DNA of 17,257 bases from Candidatus Dadabacteria bacterium (GTDB lineage Bacteria > J088). Below, in pieces: positions 1-6,807 of this stretch. The stretch is from assembly GCA_003695505.1 (NCBI GenBank), contig RFIY01000157.1, positions 1-17,257 on the forward strand, given 5' to 3'. Position 1 is the first letter of the stretch. Every line of letters begins with the position of its first letter. The notes beneath the pieces were generated by a model that saw nothing but the letters and a program-made list of their open reading frames with translations, did not search any database and was not told the origin of the DNA. A program made the position numbers and the translations under genes.

Positions 1-72
1 AAATCCGAACACGTCGATACCGCGTCTGTGCGATCATAACGCGGGTGCGTTGTGCGGAAGTGCGAAAAGTGA

Positions 73-1152
73 GTGTTGTACGTGTCCACCCAGGTGCAGT
101 TTCCCGTTCGCAGCGGTTTCTACAAGACGTTGCGGCAACGCGTCAGATCCGAACTGGAACAGGCCGGCCTGTCGGAACGTGACGCCTGGCAGATGTACGC
201 CAAGACCGCGTTCATCGTCACGTTGGCCACCGTATCGTACATTCAGCTTGTTTTCGTCGCGTCCACGCTGACCGAGGCCCTGATCTGGGGCTTCCTGCTC
301 GCGCAGAGCCATGTGATGATTGGTTTCGACGTCATGCACGATGGCGGGCACGGTGCATACTCTCGCCACCGTTGGGTCAATGCGTTCATGGGCCATCTGC
401 TCGATCTGATCGGCGGCAACCAGCGCCTCTGGCATTTCAAGCACAACATCCGTCATCACACCTACACGAACATCGACGGCCTCGACGAAGATCTGGAAAC
501 CGGCGGCATTCTGCGCCTCAGCCCAGGGCAACCGCGCAAATGGTGGCATCGCGCGCAGGCCTGGTATGCGTTTCCGGTCTACGCGCTGTTGTCGCTTTAC
601 TGGGTCTTTTTCAGTGATTTCAAGGAATACCTGACCCGTCGGGTCGGCCAGTTACCCATAGACCCGCCAACGATGAAGGACAGGCTCATTTTCTGGGGTG
701 GCAAGGCCTTCTACTTTGGCTATGCACTGGTCCTGCCATCGTTTTTCCATCCGTTCACGCATGTGCTGGCGGCCTTCGTGGGGATCCACGTCGTGCTCGG
801 TTTTTCACTGGCGCTCGTTTTTCAGCTCGCGCACACCGTCGAGGAAACAGACTTCCCCGAACCGGACGCCGGTGCGATGCCCGATGAATGGGCTGTCCAT
901 CAGCTCAGAACAACGGCGGACTTCGCGCGTCACAATCCGCTCGTCAGCTTCTACGTCGGCGGCCTCAATTTTCAGGTCGAACACCACCTGTTCAGCAAGA
1001 TCTGCCACGTCCGCTATCCCCGGATCAGTCGCGTGGTCAAGGAAACCTGCCAGGAATACGGCGTCCCGTACCACGAATCGCCATCCGTCCTTGCGGCGAT
1101 CCGCTCACATCTGCGCTTCTTGCACACGCTCGGCCAACCAGAGCGCGCGTAG
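73..1152 (+). CDS. Membrane fatty acid desaturase (acyl-lipid/acyl-CoA type)
   Basis: Predicted integral-membrane di-iron desaturase, which would introduce a double bond into a fatty acyl chain using O2 and an external electron donor. All three histidine boxes are visible in the 359-aa product: HDGGH at residues 89-93, HNIRHH at 124-129, and QVEHH at 301-305. Hydrophobic stretches at about 45-85, 165-182 and 210-252 fit the usual four-helix topology. The QxxHH third box is typical of the delta-5/delta-6 'front-end'-like branch, but there is no N-terminal cytochrome b5 domain, so regiospecificity cannot be read. The start used is GTG at 73; another in-frame GTG lies at 82 and neither has a strong Shine-Dalgarno, so the N-terminus is uncertain by three residues. 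No clear promoter is seen in the 72 bases upstream. Family assignment is firm; substrate is unknown. Confidence 0.9.
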   Translation: MLYVSTQVQFPVRSGFYKTLRQRVRSELEQAGLSERDAWQMYAKTAFIVTLATVSYIQLVFVASTLTEALIWGFLLAQSHVMIGFDVMHDGGHGAYSRHRWVNAFMGHLLDLIGGNQRLWHFKHNIRHHTYTNIDGLDEDLETGGILRLSPGQPRKWWHRAQAWYAFPVYALLSLYWVFFSDFKEYLTRRVGQLPIDPPTMKDRLIFWGGKAFYFGYALVLPSFFHPFTHVLAAFVGIHVVLGFSLALVFQLAHTVEETDFPEPDAGAMPDEWAVHQLRTTADFARHNPLVSFYVGGLNFQVEHHLFSKICHVRYPRISRVVKETCQEYGVPYHESPSVLAAIRSHLRFLHTLGQPERA

Positions 1153-1231
1153 CCCTGAACGGGCAACCGGATACCAGTCCCGGAACCACATCAGATCGCT
1201 ACCTGACCGTTTCCCGCCCCGCGACCGAGCC

Positions 1232-1247
1232 CAGCAGCGTGCTGCTG
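1232..1247. repeat. Short perfect inverted repeat downstream of the desaturase
   Basis: CAGCAGC and GCTGCTG flank a 2-nt centre 80 bp after the desaturase stop. It could form a small hairpin, but no T-run follows on either strand, so I do not call it an intrinsic terminator. Nothing else is evident in the 199-bp gap apart from the hicA promoter candidate. Confidence 0.3.
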
Positions 1248-1338
1248 CCCCCTTGCGGGCTGCAACCAGCGCAACGCATGGAAAATTTACGCATCTATGT
1301 AACTGCACCGCAACGCGGCTACGCAGCCGGCGTAACGC

Positions 1339-1344
1339 TATACT
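1339..1344 (+). promoter_or_regulatory. Candidate -10 element of the hicAB operon
   Basis: TATACT matches the sigma-70 -10 consensus at 5 of 6 positions and ends only 7 nt before the hicA ATG at 1352. Transcription from it would begin at about 1351, giving a leaderless or nearly leaderless hicA mRNA. This fits the absence of a Shine-Dalgarno before hicA. No good -35 hexamer is present at the normal spacing, so the call is tentative. Confidence 0.35.
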
Positions 1345-1351
1345 AATAAAT

Positions 1352-1549
1352 ATGAAGGTGCGCGAGGTTCTCAGGCGATTGCACGAGGATGGTTGGGAGA
1401 TTGCCCGTACACGCGGCAGCCATCGGCAACTGAAGCACCCGACGAAGACCGGATTAGTAACCGTTGCCGGAAAGCCATCCCACGATGTACCGCCGGGAAC
1501 GCTTAACAGCATTTTCAAACAAGCCGGTTTGCCTAAGCCCGGAGATTAA
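1352..1549 (+). CDS. hicA: HicA-type mRNA interferase toxin
   Basis: A 65-aa protein with the HicA (YcfA-like) dsRBD fold signature. The N-terminal segment runs MKVREVLRRLHEDGWE, followed by RTRGSHRQLKHP with the presumed catalytic histidine at residue 24, and then the VPPGTLNSIFKQAGL ending typical of the family. HicA toxins cleave mRNA and tmRNA independently of the ribosome and are neutralised by HicB. The ATG at 1352 lies inside a longer open frame that begins within the desaturase gene. I chose 1352 because homology to HicA begins exactly there. No ribosome binding site precedes it, and a -10-like TATACT lies just upstream. The gene ends 11 bp before hicB. Toxin-first order is the usual hicAB arrangement. 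Confidence 0.9.
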   Translation: MKVREVLRRLHEDGWEIARTRGSHRQLKHPTKTGLVTVAGKPSHDVPPGTLNSIFKQAGLPKPGD

Positions 1550-1554
1550 GGAGG
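1548..1554 (+). promoter_or_regulatory. Strong ribosome binding site of hicB
   Basis: AAGGAGG overlaps the last two bases of the hicA stop codon and lies 6 nt before the hicB GTG start. It fixes the GTG as the start. hicA has no such site, so the antitoxin should be translated more efficiently than the toxin from the shared transcript (inference). Confidence 0.8.
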
Positions 1555-1560
1555 TTCCTG

Positions 1561-1773
1561 GTGCGATACGCAATAGTAATCGAAAAATCCCAAAACAACT
1601 ATGCTGCATACGTTCCAGATCTGCCCGGGTGCGTCGCTACAGGGGACTCAGTAGCCGAGGCGGAACAGCTCATACGCGAAGCCATCGAGTTTCACATCGA
1701 GGGCCTGCGTGAAGAAGGACTTGAAGTGCCGCAGCCAAGCAGCAAAGTCGAGTATGTAGAAGTCGCTGCGTAA
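1561..1773 (+). CDS. hicB: HicB-type antitoxin, minimal form
   Basis: A 70-aa protein with the HicB partial RNase H-like fold: an initial beta strand (RYAIVIEKS), the signature YAAYVPDLPGCVATGDS at about residues 14-30, and the helix EAEQLIREAIEFHIEGLREEG. It would bind and block HicA. It starts at GTG 1561 behind a strong AAGGAGG. At 70 residues it ends after the RNase H-like domain. No ribbon-helix-helix or helix-turn-helix domain follows, so autoregulation by direct DNA binding is not evident. Short HicBs of this size are known in the family. It is part of a two-gene operon with hicA; the next gene starts 220 bp downstream. Confidence 0.9.
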   Translation: MRYAIVIEKSQNNYAAYVPDLPGCVATGDSVAEAEQLIREAIEFHIEGLREEGLEVPQPSSKVEYVEVAA

Positions 1774-1993
1774 CTCGTTGCGGCGAATACACTCTGAATC
1801 CACCCAGGCAGCTTCTCTCGAACTCCGGCCGAGTCGAGTCCGTAAACTGCTGCAAATTTGGCTGAAGACGGGAGCTCGTCGCTGTGGGCGGCCTGCGGCG
1901 ACAGCCCCCTGACGGCCCGATCCTCAGGCGACCCGGCCCCTCCCTGTCCAGACGCTCCGTCTCCCCACTTGCACCACGCGGTATCCTGTTTCT

Positions 1994-2659
1994 ATGGCAT
2001 CGAACGAATCCGCACTCCGCGCAAAGGCGCAGAAGGCCCTCGGCAAGGGCGATATTGCCGGGGCACTCGCCGCCTACCAGCAATTGTTGAAAATCCATCC
2101 CGAAGATGCACGCCTGTGGGTCAATGTCGGCGACCTGTGCGCAAAGATCGGCCAGAACCAGACCGCGCTGGACATTTATGCGCGCGCCGTCGAGCGCTAT
2201 TCGCAGGAATTTCGTCTCGAAGAGGCCATTCGGATCTGCCGCAAGATGCTGGCACTCAAGCCTGGCGATGCAAAACTGAAGAAACGACTCGCCAACCTCG
2301 AAAGCCGCGTCCAGATATCACGGGCCGCGAAACGTGGCAACGACACCATCCACCGCTGGCAACTTGAACAGCAGCAGCAACAAGAAGCGGAGATTCCCGC
2401 AGATACGGGATCATTTGAGGTCGAATTCGGCAGCCGATTACCCGATGCGCCGCCAGCCGAGCAGTCGAGCACCGGTTCCGACAATTTGCTGCTGGAGATC
2501 CTTGCCGAGGATCCCTCTGCAGACACGCGCACTGAGGAGACACAGCCTGTCACCCTCGACAAGTGGCTTGCGGAAAATCCGCAGGGGGTGACGGCTGAAG
2601 ACCTGTTTGCGACGACGCAGGAACTACGGCGCGTCATCGTCGAGAAATCCAAAGGCTGA
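1994..2659 (+). CDS. Tetratricopeptide repeat protein of unknown role
   Basis: A 221-aa soluble protein with no signal peptide or membrane segment. The first ~108 residues form about three TPR units with typical Gly/Ala/Pro spacing: 'ALGKGDIAGALAAYQQLLKIHP', 'LWVNVGDLCAKIGQNQTALDIY' and 'EEAIRICRKMLALKP'. TPRs mediate protein-protein contacts. A basic linker and a run of five glutamines (around residues 117-122) lead to an acidic, low-complexity C-terminal half. This ends in a possibly folded helical stretch (VTLDKWLAENPQ...DLFATTQELRRVIVEKSKG). The ATG at 1994 lacks a recognisable Shine-Dalgarno. I do not recognise a specific family. The gene stands alone, 220 bp after hicB and 163 bp before the flavoprotein gene. 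Confidence 0.75.
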   Translation: MASNESALRAKAQKALGKGDIAGALAAYQQLLKIHPEDARLWVNVGDLCAKIGQNQTALDIYARAVERYSQEFRLEEAIRICRKMLALKPGDAKLKKRLANLESRVQISRAAKRGNDTIHRWQLEQQQQQEAEIPADTGSFEVEFGSRLPDAPPAEQSSTGSDNLLLEILAEDPSADTRTEETQPVTLDKWLAENPQGVTAEDLFATTQELRRVIVEKSKG

Positions 2660-2822
2660 GGTCCTCCGGCTCACCGCCAGCACCCCTGCCGCAGATGTAT
2701 CACACCGAACGGATTCGGCGGCTGTTGCGACATCAGTTCCCCCGCTGAAACAACGCCCCCATACGGCGCGAGGTGTATCATGAACGGCACGACCTCAGAA
2801 TGTCCTGAACACGTCTTTTCTC

Positions 2823-4034
2823 ATGAATGCACTTATTGCGATCGTGGGCTGCGGTCCGGCCGGATCCGCAACCGCGCTTGAGCTGCTGAACCTCGGCGTC
2901 GATCCAGGCGACATCCTCATGCTTGACCGGGCGACCTTCCCCCGTCCAAAGTTGTGCGGTGGCGGCGTTACCTGGCGCGGCACGCAGACGCTGATCGAAC
3001 TGCTCGGTGCGCAGCCGACCGGCGGCAGCGCGACCCAGGGACTGGTATTGTCGTGCGAGCATGTTGGCAGCCTGACGATCCGTGAACCTGGGCCGCAGTG
3101 GCTCTACGACCGGGCCCATATCGACAATCTGTTGCTCGAAGCATGCAGAGCACGCGGGATCCGCATCCTCGAGGCCACGCCGCTGACCGATTTTCATGAG
3201 CGGGTCGATGGCTGGGAACTGAAGGCCGGGCACAGCACGCTACGCAGCCGCTGGCTGGTGGGCGCCGACGGTGCCGGCGGATCCGTACGGCGGCTCGCGG
3301 GTCTGTCCGGGGGGCATACCGGACGCCTCGTCGAGGCGGTCTATGAACCGGTTGGCCACGAGCCCGACCCCGATTGGCTGCAGTTCTCTTTCGACCCGTT
3401 GCTGGAGAACATTCGTGGCTACGGCTGGATTTTTCCCTATCCGTTGCCCGACGGTCAGATGTACTGGAAGCTGGGTATCATGGATGGTGTCGGCAAGACC
3501 CCTGGCAAGGCGCTGCGCGACTGGACGGCGCGCTTCGCGCAGCGAAGCGGCTTTCGCATGCTCGATGATCGCATTCATGGCTGGCCCGAACGTTATTTTT
3601 CCCGGCACGCGCGTGCACACCGGCCTGGGCTCATTCTTGTCGGTGAAAGCTGGGGCATCGACGCACTACTTGGTGAGGGGATTGCACCGAGTCTCGCGAT
3701 GGGCCGCTATGGAGCCAGGCGTCTGCGCGAGGTGCTGGACAACGGCCGATTCGTCATTGGAGACTACGAAAAGCGATTCCTGTTTACCGAAGAAGGCTGG
3801 AATCTGTACTTCCACGAGTTTCTCGCGCAACGACTGTATGGGCAAGGATCTCTGCGCTGGCTGAACGTGCTGCTCAACTCGCCGCGCTTGCGTGACCTCG
3901 GCGCAACCGGTCGTGCCGCCTACGGCCGCCTGGCGCGCAACTGGCGCCCGATGCTCGCCGCGCTCGGTGGCCATGTCCTTCGCCACGGTCTGCCGCTGCC
4001 GGATTTGCCGGATTCAGCTCACGCCCCGGCCTGA
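2823..4034 (+). CDS. FAD-dependent oxidoreductase, geranylgeranyl reductase family
   Basis: A 403-aa class A-type flavoprotein. Visible motifs are the Rossmann dinucleotide-binding loop GCGPAG at residues 9-14, the family-typical FPRPKLCGGGVT at 39-50 (cysteine next to the FAD), GADGAGGSVRR at 147-157, GYGWIFP at 199-205, and the FAD-ribityl segment LVGESWGIDALLGEGIAPS at 272-290. This combination marks the geranylgeranyl reductase/digeranylgeranyl-glycerophospholipid reductase family, whose members reduce isoprenoid double bonds; relatives include hydroxylases and halogenases. The canonical GD of the last motif is GE here. No Shine-Dalgarno precedes ATG 2823, but the FAD motif position fits this start. 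It lies 335 bp upstream of the P450 on the same strand. Whether it shares a pathway with the P450 cluster is inference. The substrate is unknown. Confidence 0.82.
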   Translation: MNALIAIVGCGPAGSATALELLNLGVDPGDILMLDRATFPRPKLCGGGVTWRGTQTLIELLGAQPTGGSATQGLVLSCEHVGSLTIREPGPQWLYDRAHIDNLLLEACRARGIRILEATPLTDFHERVDGWELKAGHSTLRSRWLVGADGAGGSVRRLAGLSGGHTGRLVEAVYEPVGHEPDPDWLQFSFDPLLENIRGYGWIFPYPLPDGQMYWKLGIMDGVGKTPGKALRDWTARFAQRSGFRMLDDRIHGWPERYFSRHARAHRPGLILVGESWGIDALLGEGIAPSLAMGRYGARRLREVLDNGRFVIGDYEKRFLFTEEGWNLYFHEFLAQRLYGQGSLRWLNVLLNSPRLRDLGATGRAAYGRLARNWRPMLAALGGHVLRHGLPLPDLPDSAHAPA

Positions 4035-4132
4035 ATCAGGCTCGGCGTGTTCTGAGGGACCGCGCGCCAGGATCCGCACCGGCACAGGAAAGCACAACGA
4101 CAAACCGTAACCGGCTGTTGCAACTTCATTTT

Positions 4133-4180
4133 CCGGCGCAATTCACCTGATCGCACAGCCCGTCTCTGTCGCTGCGCCGG
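4133..4180. repeat. GC-rich inverted repeat, possible hairpin
   Basis: CCGGCGCA (4133-4140) pairs perfectly with TGCGCCGG (4173-4180) across a 32-nt loop that itself contains ACAG/CTGT. It lies about 100 bp past the flavoprotein stop. It could be the end structure of that transcript, but there is no T-run after it, so intrinsic termination is not supported. Confidence 0.35.
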
Positions 4181-4208
4181 GGTCGCACTCGCACATCTCG
4201 AAAAAGCC

Positions 4209-4230
4209 CTGAAACAAGAACGTGTTTCAG
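4209..4230. promoter_or_regulatory. 22-bp interrupted palindrome, candidate repressor operator
   Basis: CTGAAACA (4209-4216) and TGTTTCAG (4223-4230) are perfect inverted arms around AGAACG. The symmetric core around 4219/4220 resembles operators of TetR-family regulators. The 14-bp window AACAAGAACGTGTT (4213-4226) agrees with the mycobacterial KstR2 motif AnCAAGnnCTTGnT, as I recall it, at all but one fixed position. That likeness may be chance. No regulator gene is present in the window. Its centre lies 33 bp, about three helical turns, upstream of the FNR-type box. Confidence 0.45.
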
Positions 4231-4241
4231 AAATCGCCAAG

Positions 4242-4263
4242 AAAATTGATCTGGATCAATTTT
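4242..4263. promoter_or_regulatory. FNR/Anr-type (CRP-FNR family) binding site
   Basis: A perfect inverted repeat with 10-bp arms (AAAATTGATC and GATCAATTTT) and a TG centre. Inside it, TTGATCTGGATCAA (4246-4259) matches the FNR/Anr/Dnr consensus TTGAT-N4-ATCAA at every fixed base. The centre (4252.5) is 41-42 bp upstream of the start point expected from the TACGAT -10 candidate at 4282-4287, which is class II activator geometry. There is no good -35 element for that -10, as expected of an activator-dependent promoter. The site match is seen directly; oxygen- or NO-responsive control of the P450 cluster is inference. Confidence 0.72.
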
Positions 4264-4281
4264 TTGAAGCGGAGCATACGC

Positions 4282-4287
4282 TACGAT
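4282..4287 (+). promoter_or_regulatory. Candidate -10 element of the P450-ferredoxin operon
   Basis: TACGAT matches 4 of 6 consensus positions. A start at about 4294 would place the FNR-type box near -41.5 and leave a leader of roughly 76 nt before the P450 ATG. The leader would contain a 6-bp hairpin, TCAACG/CGTTGA, at 4324-4339. The hexamer alone is weak; its spacing to the FNR box is what supports it. Confidence 0.4.
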
Positions 4288-4369
4288 TTGACCAAACGGT
4301 AAATCTTGCCTGCAAGCCTGCGGTCAACGATACCGTTGAAGGCCACCAGCGAGCTCCAGGAGGGTGTAC

Positions 4370-5647
4370 ATGGAACTCAAGGATATCGACATTTTCGACC
4401 TCGACGGCTACCAGCGGCGTGGCATCCCTCACGACCAGTTCGAGTACCTGCGCGAAAATGCGCCGGTTTATTTCCATCCCGAGCCGCAGCAGGAGCTGCG
4501 TCCGAACATTCCCCCCACCGGATTCTGGTGTATCACCAAACACGCAGACGTCGTCCATGTCTCGCGCAACCCCGAAATCTTTTCGTCGCAGCGCGGAGGC
4601 ACCAACATTTTCGACGTCTCGCCGGCCGAACTGGCGCGGATCACGTTGATGCTGATCAACATGGATCCGCCGCACCATGTGCGCCTGCGACGTCTGATCA
4701 AGACCGGCTTCTCGCCGCGGATGGTGCGCAATATGACGCCGCAGGTACGCCGGGCCGTGCGCGAAACAATCGACGATGTGATCGAAAAAGGCGAATGTGA
4801 CTTTGTCGAGAGCGTCGCCGCCGAGATTTCGCTGAAGATCCTCTGCGACGTTCTCGGCGTTCCGCGCGAAGATCGCCAGCTCGTCTACGACTGGACCAAC
4901 TGGCTGATGTTCTTCGACGACCCCGATTCACCAGCCACGGCCGAGGAAATGTTGTCCATTTCGCAGGACATCTGGGCCTACGCAAGCGCGCTTGCAAAGG
5001 AAAAGCAGAAAAACCCGGGGCATGACATCACCAGCATCCTCCAGGCCGCCGAGGTCGACGGGCGCAAGCTCAGTGAACTCGAATACAACATGTTTTTCCT
5101 GATGCTGCTCGTCGCCGGCAACGAGACGACGCGAACCGGGATTTCTCAGGGTCTTCGTCTTCTGCTCGAACACCCCGACCAATGGGCGCTGCTCAAATCG
5201 AATCCGGACAAGTATCTGGCGACAGCGGTCGACGAGATTCTCCGCTTCGAGCCGCCAGTGATTTCGTTCCGCCGCACCGCGACGCAGGATACGGAGCTGC
5301 GCGGGCAACAGATCAAGGAAGGTGACAAGGTCGTGATGTGGTACAGCGCGGCCAACCGTGACCCCGAGGTATTCGAAGACCCGCTCACGTTCGACATTAC
5401 TCGCGAACACAACCCGCACCTTTCGTTCGGCATGGGAGAACACTTCTGCCTGGGCAGCCACGTGGCACGCCTCGAAATGACCGAAACGTTTCGCGAGCTC
5501 GCGCTGCGCATGCCGGATGTCGAGGCCGTCGCGCCACCGGAGCGGTTCCGGTCGAACTTCCTGAACGGCTTCAAGCACTATTACATCCGCTTCACGCCGG
5601 GCGAACGGCTCGGCTGGAACGAAGCCGACGAAGAAGTCGCCGCGTAG
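4370..5647 (+). CDS. Cytochrome P450 monooxygenase
   Basis: A soluble bacterial P450 of 425 aa that would hydroxylate an organic substrate with O2 and ferredoxin-delivered electrons. Visible motifs are the I-helix AGNETT at residues 249-254, the K-helix EILR at 289-292, and the haem loop FGMGEHFCLG at 353-362 with Cys360 as thiolate ligand. The B-helix region MDPPHHVRLRRLIKTGFSPR (98-117) and overall likeness suggest the CYP125/CYP142-like group of sterol and terpenoid oxidases. That subfamily call is from memory and tentative. I chose ATG 4370 because AGGAGG lies 6 nt upstream (4358-4363); a GTG two codons earlier overlaps the spacing region. It is the first gene of a same-strand cluster, followed after 62 bp by the first Rieske gene. 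The [3Fe-4S] ferredoxin at the end of the cluster is the likely electron donor. Confidence 0.93.
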   Translation: MELKDIDIFDLDGYQRRGIPHDQFEYLRENAPVYFHPEPQQELRPNIPPTGFWCITKHADVVHVSRNPEIFSSQRGGTNIFDVSPAELARITLMLINMDPPHHVRLRRLIKTGFSPRMVRNMTPQVRRAVRETIDDVIEKGECDFVESVAAEISLKILCDVLGVPREDRQLVYDWTNWLMFFDDPDSPATAEEMLSISQDIWAYASALAKEKQKNPGHDITSILQAAEVDGRKLSELEYNMFFLMLLVAGNETTRTGISQGLRLLLEHPDQWALLKSNPDKYLATAVDEILRFEPPVISFRRTATQDTELRGQQIKEGDKVVMWYSAANRDPEVFEDPLTFDITREHNPHLSFGMGEHFCLGSHVARLEMTETFRELALRMPDVEAVAPPERFRSNFLNGFKHYYIRFTPGERLGWNEADEEVAA

Positions 5648-5709
5648 TGCCCAGGCGCCGACACACTGCATTGATCCGATTGACCAACTGAATCCAGGAG
5701 GAACACCCC

Positions 5710-6780
5710 ATGGCCAATACCCGCTACCCGTTCACAAGCAGCCCCAAGGGCTGGTACATGGTCGCGTTTTCAGACGAACTTCAGCCCGGCGATCTCAAGC
5801 CGGTGACCTACTTCGAGCAGGACCTAGTCCTCTATCGTGACCATGACGGCGAAGTACACCTGCTTCACGCCTATTGCCCGCATATGGGCGCCCATCTCGC
5901 CAGCGGCGAGGTGCATGGCGGCGTACGCATCAAGGACGGCAACATCGTCTGCCCATTTCACCAGTGGGAATTCAACGGCAAGGGTGAGTGCGTCAGCATC
6001 CCCTACGCCGAAAAAATCCCGCCCAAGGCGAAAATTCCCTGCTGGCACGTCGTCGAAAAGAACAAGATGATCATGGCGTGGCACAACATCGAGGGCGGCG
6101 AGCCGGAATGGGAACTGCCGGACATCCCGGAAGTATTCAGCGACGAGTGGACCGACTACGAGGTCCGCGAATGGATCATTCGCACCCATAACCTCGACAT
6201 GGCCGAAAACCAGGTCGATGTCGCCCACTTCCAGTACCTGCACGGCACCCAGGACTATCCGCGCAGTGAGGCCGAAGTCGACGGCCACATCATGCGTGTG
6301 GTCTCGAAAGCCGGCATGGGTACACCGCGGGGACAGGTTCAGGGCGGGATCGAATCCACTTCGTACGGATTCGGATTTTCGACGATTCGCTTTACCGGCA
6401 TCGTCGACACGATGCTGGTCACCTCGACGACGCCGATCGATGGCGAGTATGTCCACACCCGCTTCTGCTTCATGGTCAAGAAGACCGGCGGCGCCGACGT
6501 GACGAAGGGGGTCGGCAAGGCCTTCATTCGTGAAGTATCCCGCCAGCTCGAGGAAGATATCCCGGTCTGGGAAAACAAGGTCTTCGTTCACCCGCCGGTG
6601 CTGTGCGAAGGCGACGGCCCGGTAGGGCTGTTCCGCAAGTGGATCAAGCAGTTCTTCCCGGCCGGCACGTTCGACAAGCTGAACGTCCAGGCGGCTTCGT
6701 ACGGCCACCAGGAACCCGCGGGGCCACGTCCCGGCGAACCGAAGGATGTAGCCCCGCAGCAGCAGGCCTCGGCAGGCTGA
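5710..6780 (+). CDS. Rieske non-haem iron oxygenase, KshA-like (first of two)
   Basis: A 356-aa oxygenase component that would hydroxylate a substrate using a Rieske [2Fe-2S] cluster and a mononuclear iron. Rieske ligands are C56/H58 (CPH) and C81/H84 (CPFH). The iron site reads N167..D170..H173..H178 in 'ENQVDVAHFQYLH', with a later Asp, probably D283, in 'EEDIPVW'. The 'IPYAEKIPPKAK' segment after the Rieske domain and the 'LCEGDGPVGLFRKWIKQFF' region near residues 298-316 are typical of the KshA (3-ketosteroid 9-alpha-hydroxylase)/DAF-36 branch. Members of this branch act as alpha-only oligomers. The C-terminal tail of about 30 residues is Pro/Gln/Ala-rich. AGGAGG at 5696-5701 supports the start. 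It lies 27 bp before its paralogue. No Rieske reductase is encoded in this window. Confidence 0.92.
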   Translation: MANTRYPFTSSPKGWYMVAFSDELQPGDLKPVTYFEQDLVLYRDHDGEVHLLHAYCPHMGAHLASGEVHGGVRIKDGNIVCPFHQWEFNGKGECVSIPYAEKIPPKAKIPCWHVVEKNKMIMAWHNIEGGEPEWELPDIPEVFSDEWTDYEVREWIIRTHNLDMAENQVDVAHFQYLHGTQDYPRSEAEVDGHIMRVVSKAGMGTPRGQVQGGIESTSYGFGFSTIRFTGIVDTMLVTSTTPIDGEYVHTRFCFMVKKTGGADVTKGVGKAFIREVSRQLEEDIPVWENKVFVHPPVLCEGDGPVGLFRKWIKQFFPAGTFDKLNVQAASYGHQEPAGPRPGEPKDVAPQQQASAG

Positions 6781-6807
6781 CACGCCGCCTCAACCAAGGA
6801 GGAGACC

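Larger units (their letters stand above)
4035..4369 (+). other. Intergenic regulatory region before the P450 cluster
   Basis: A 335-bp stretch without a convincing gene that holds a concentration of inverted repeats. They are a GC-rich stem pair (4133-4180), a 22-bp interrupted palindrome (4209-4230), a 22-bp near-continuous palindrome containing a perfect FNR-type box (4242-4263), and a small 6-bp hairpin (4324-4339) in the predicted leader. A clear Shine-Dalgarno lies at 4358-4363. The sequence from about 4190 to 4310 looks more AT-rich than the flanking genes, as expected for a promoter region. I read it as the control region of the downstream operon. Confidence 0.65.

Noticed and set aside
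698-1351. N-terminal extension of the hicA reading frame into the desaturase gene
   Set aside because: The extension is an Arg/Ser-rich out-of-frame reading of the desaturase; HicA homology begins at the ATG at 1352.
1858-2367. Plus-strand open frame upstream of and overlapping the TPR gene
   Set aside because: Its composition is non-coding-like, and it conflicts with the TPR repeats that begin at 1994.
2780-2881. 33-codon frame overlapping the start of the flavoprotein gene, considered as a leader peptide
   Set aside because: It has no ribosome site and no attenuator-like structure or codon run, so it is not supportable.
4242-4265. FNR-type palindrome read as an intrinsic terminator because Ts follow it
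   Set aside because: The arms are AT-rich and separated by only 2 nt, so a stable hairpin loop is unlikely. The perfect TTGAT-N4-ATCAA match explains it better.
5824-6783. Antisense open frame opposite the first Rieske gene
   Set aside because: It mirrors the sense codon pattern, with no ribosome site and no recognisable domain.
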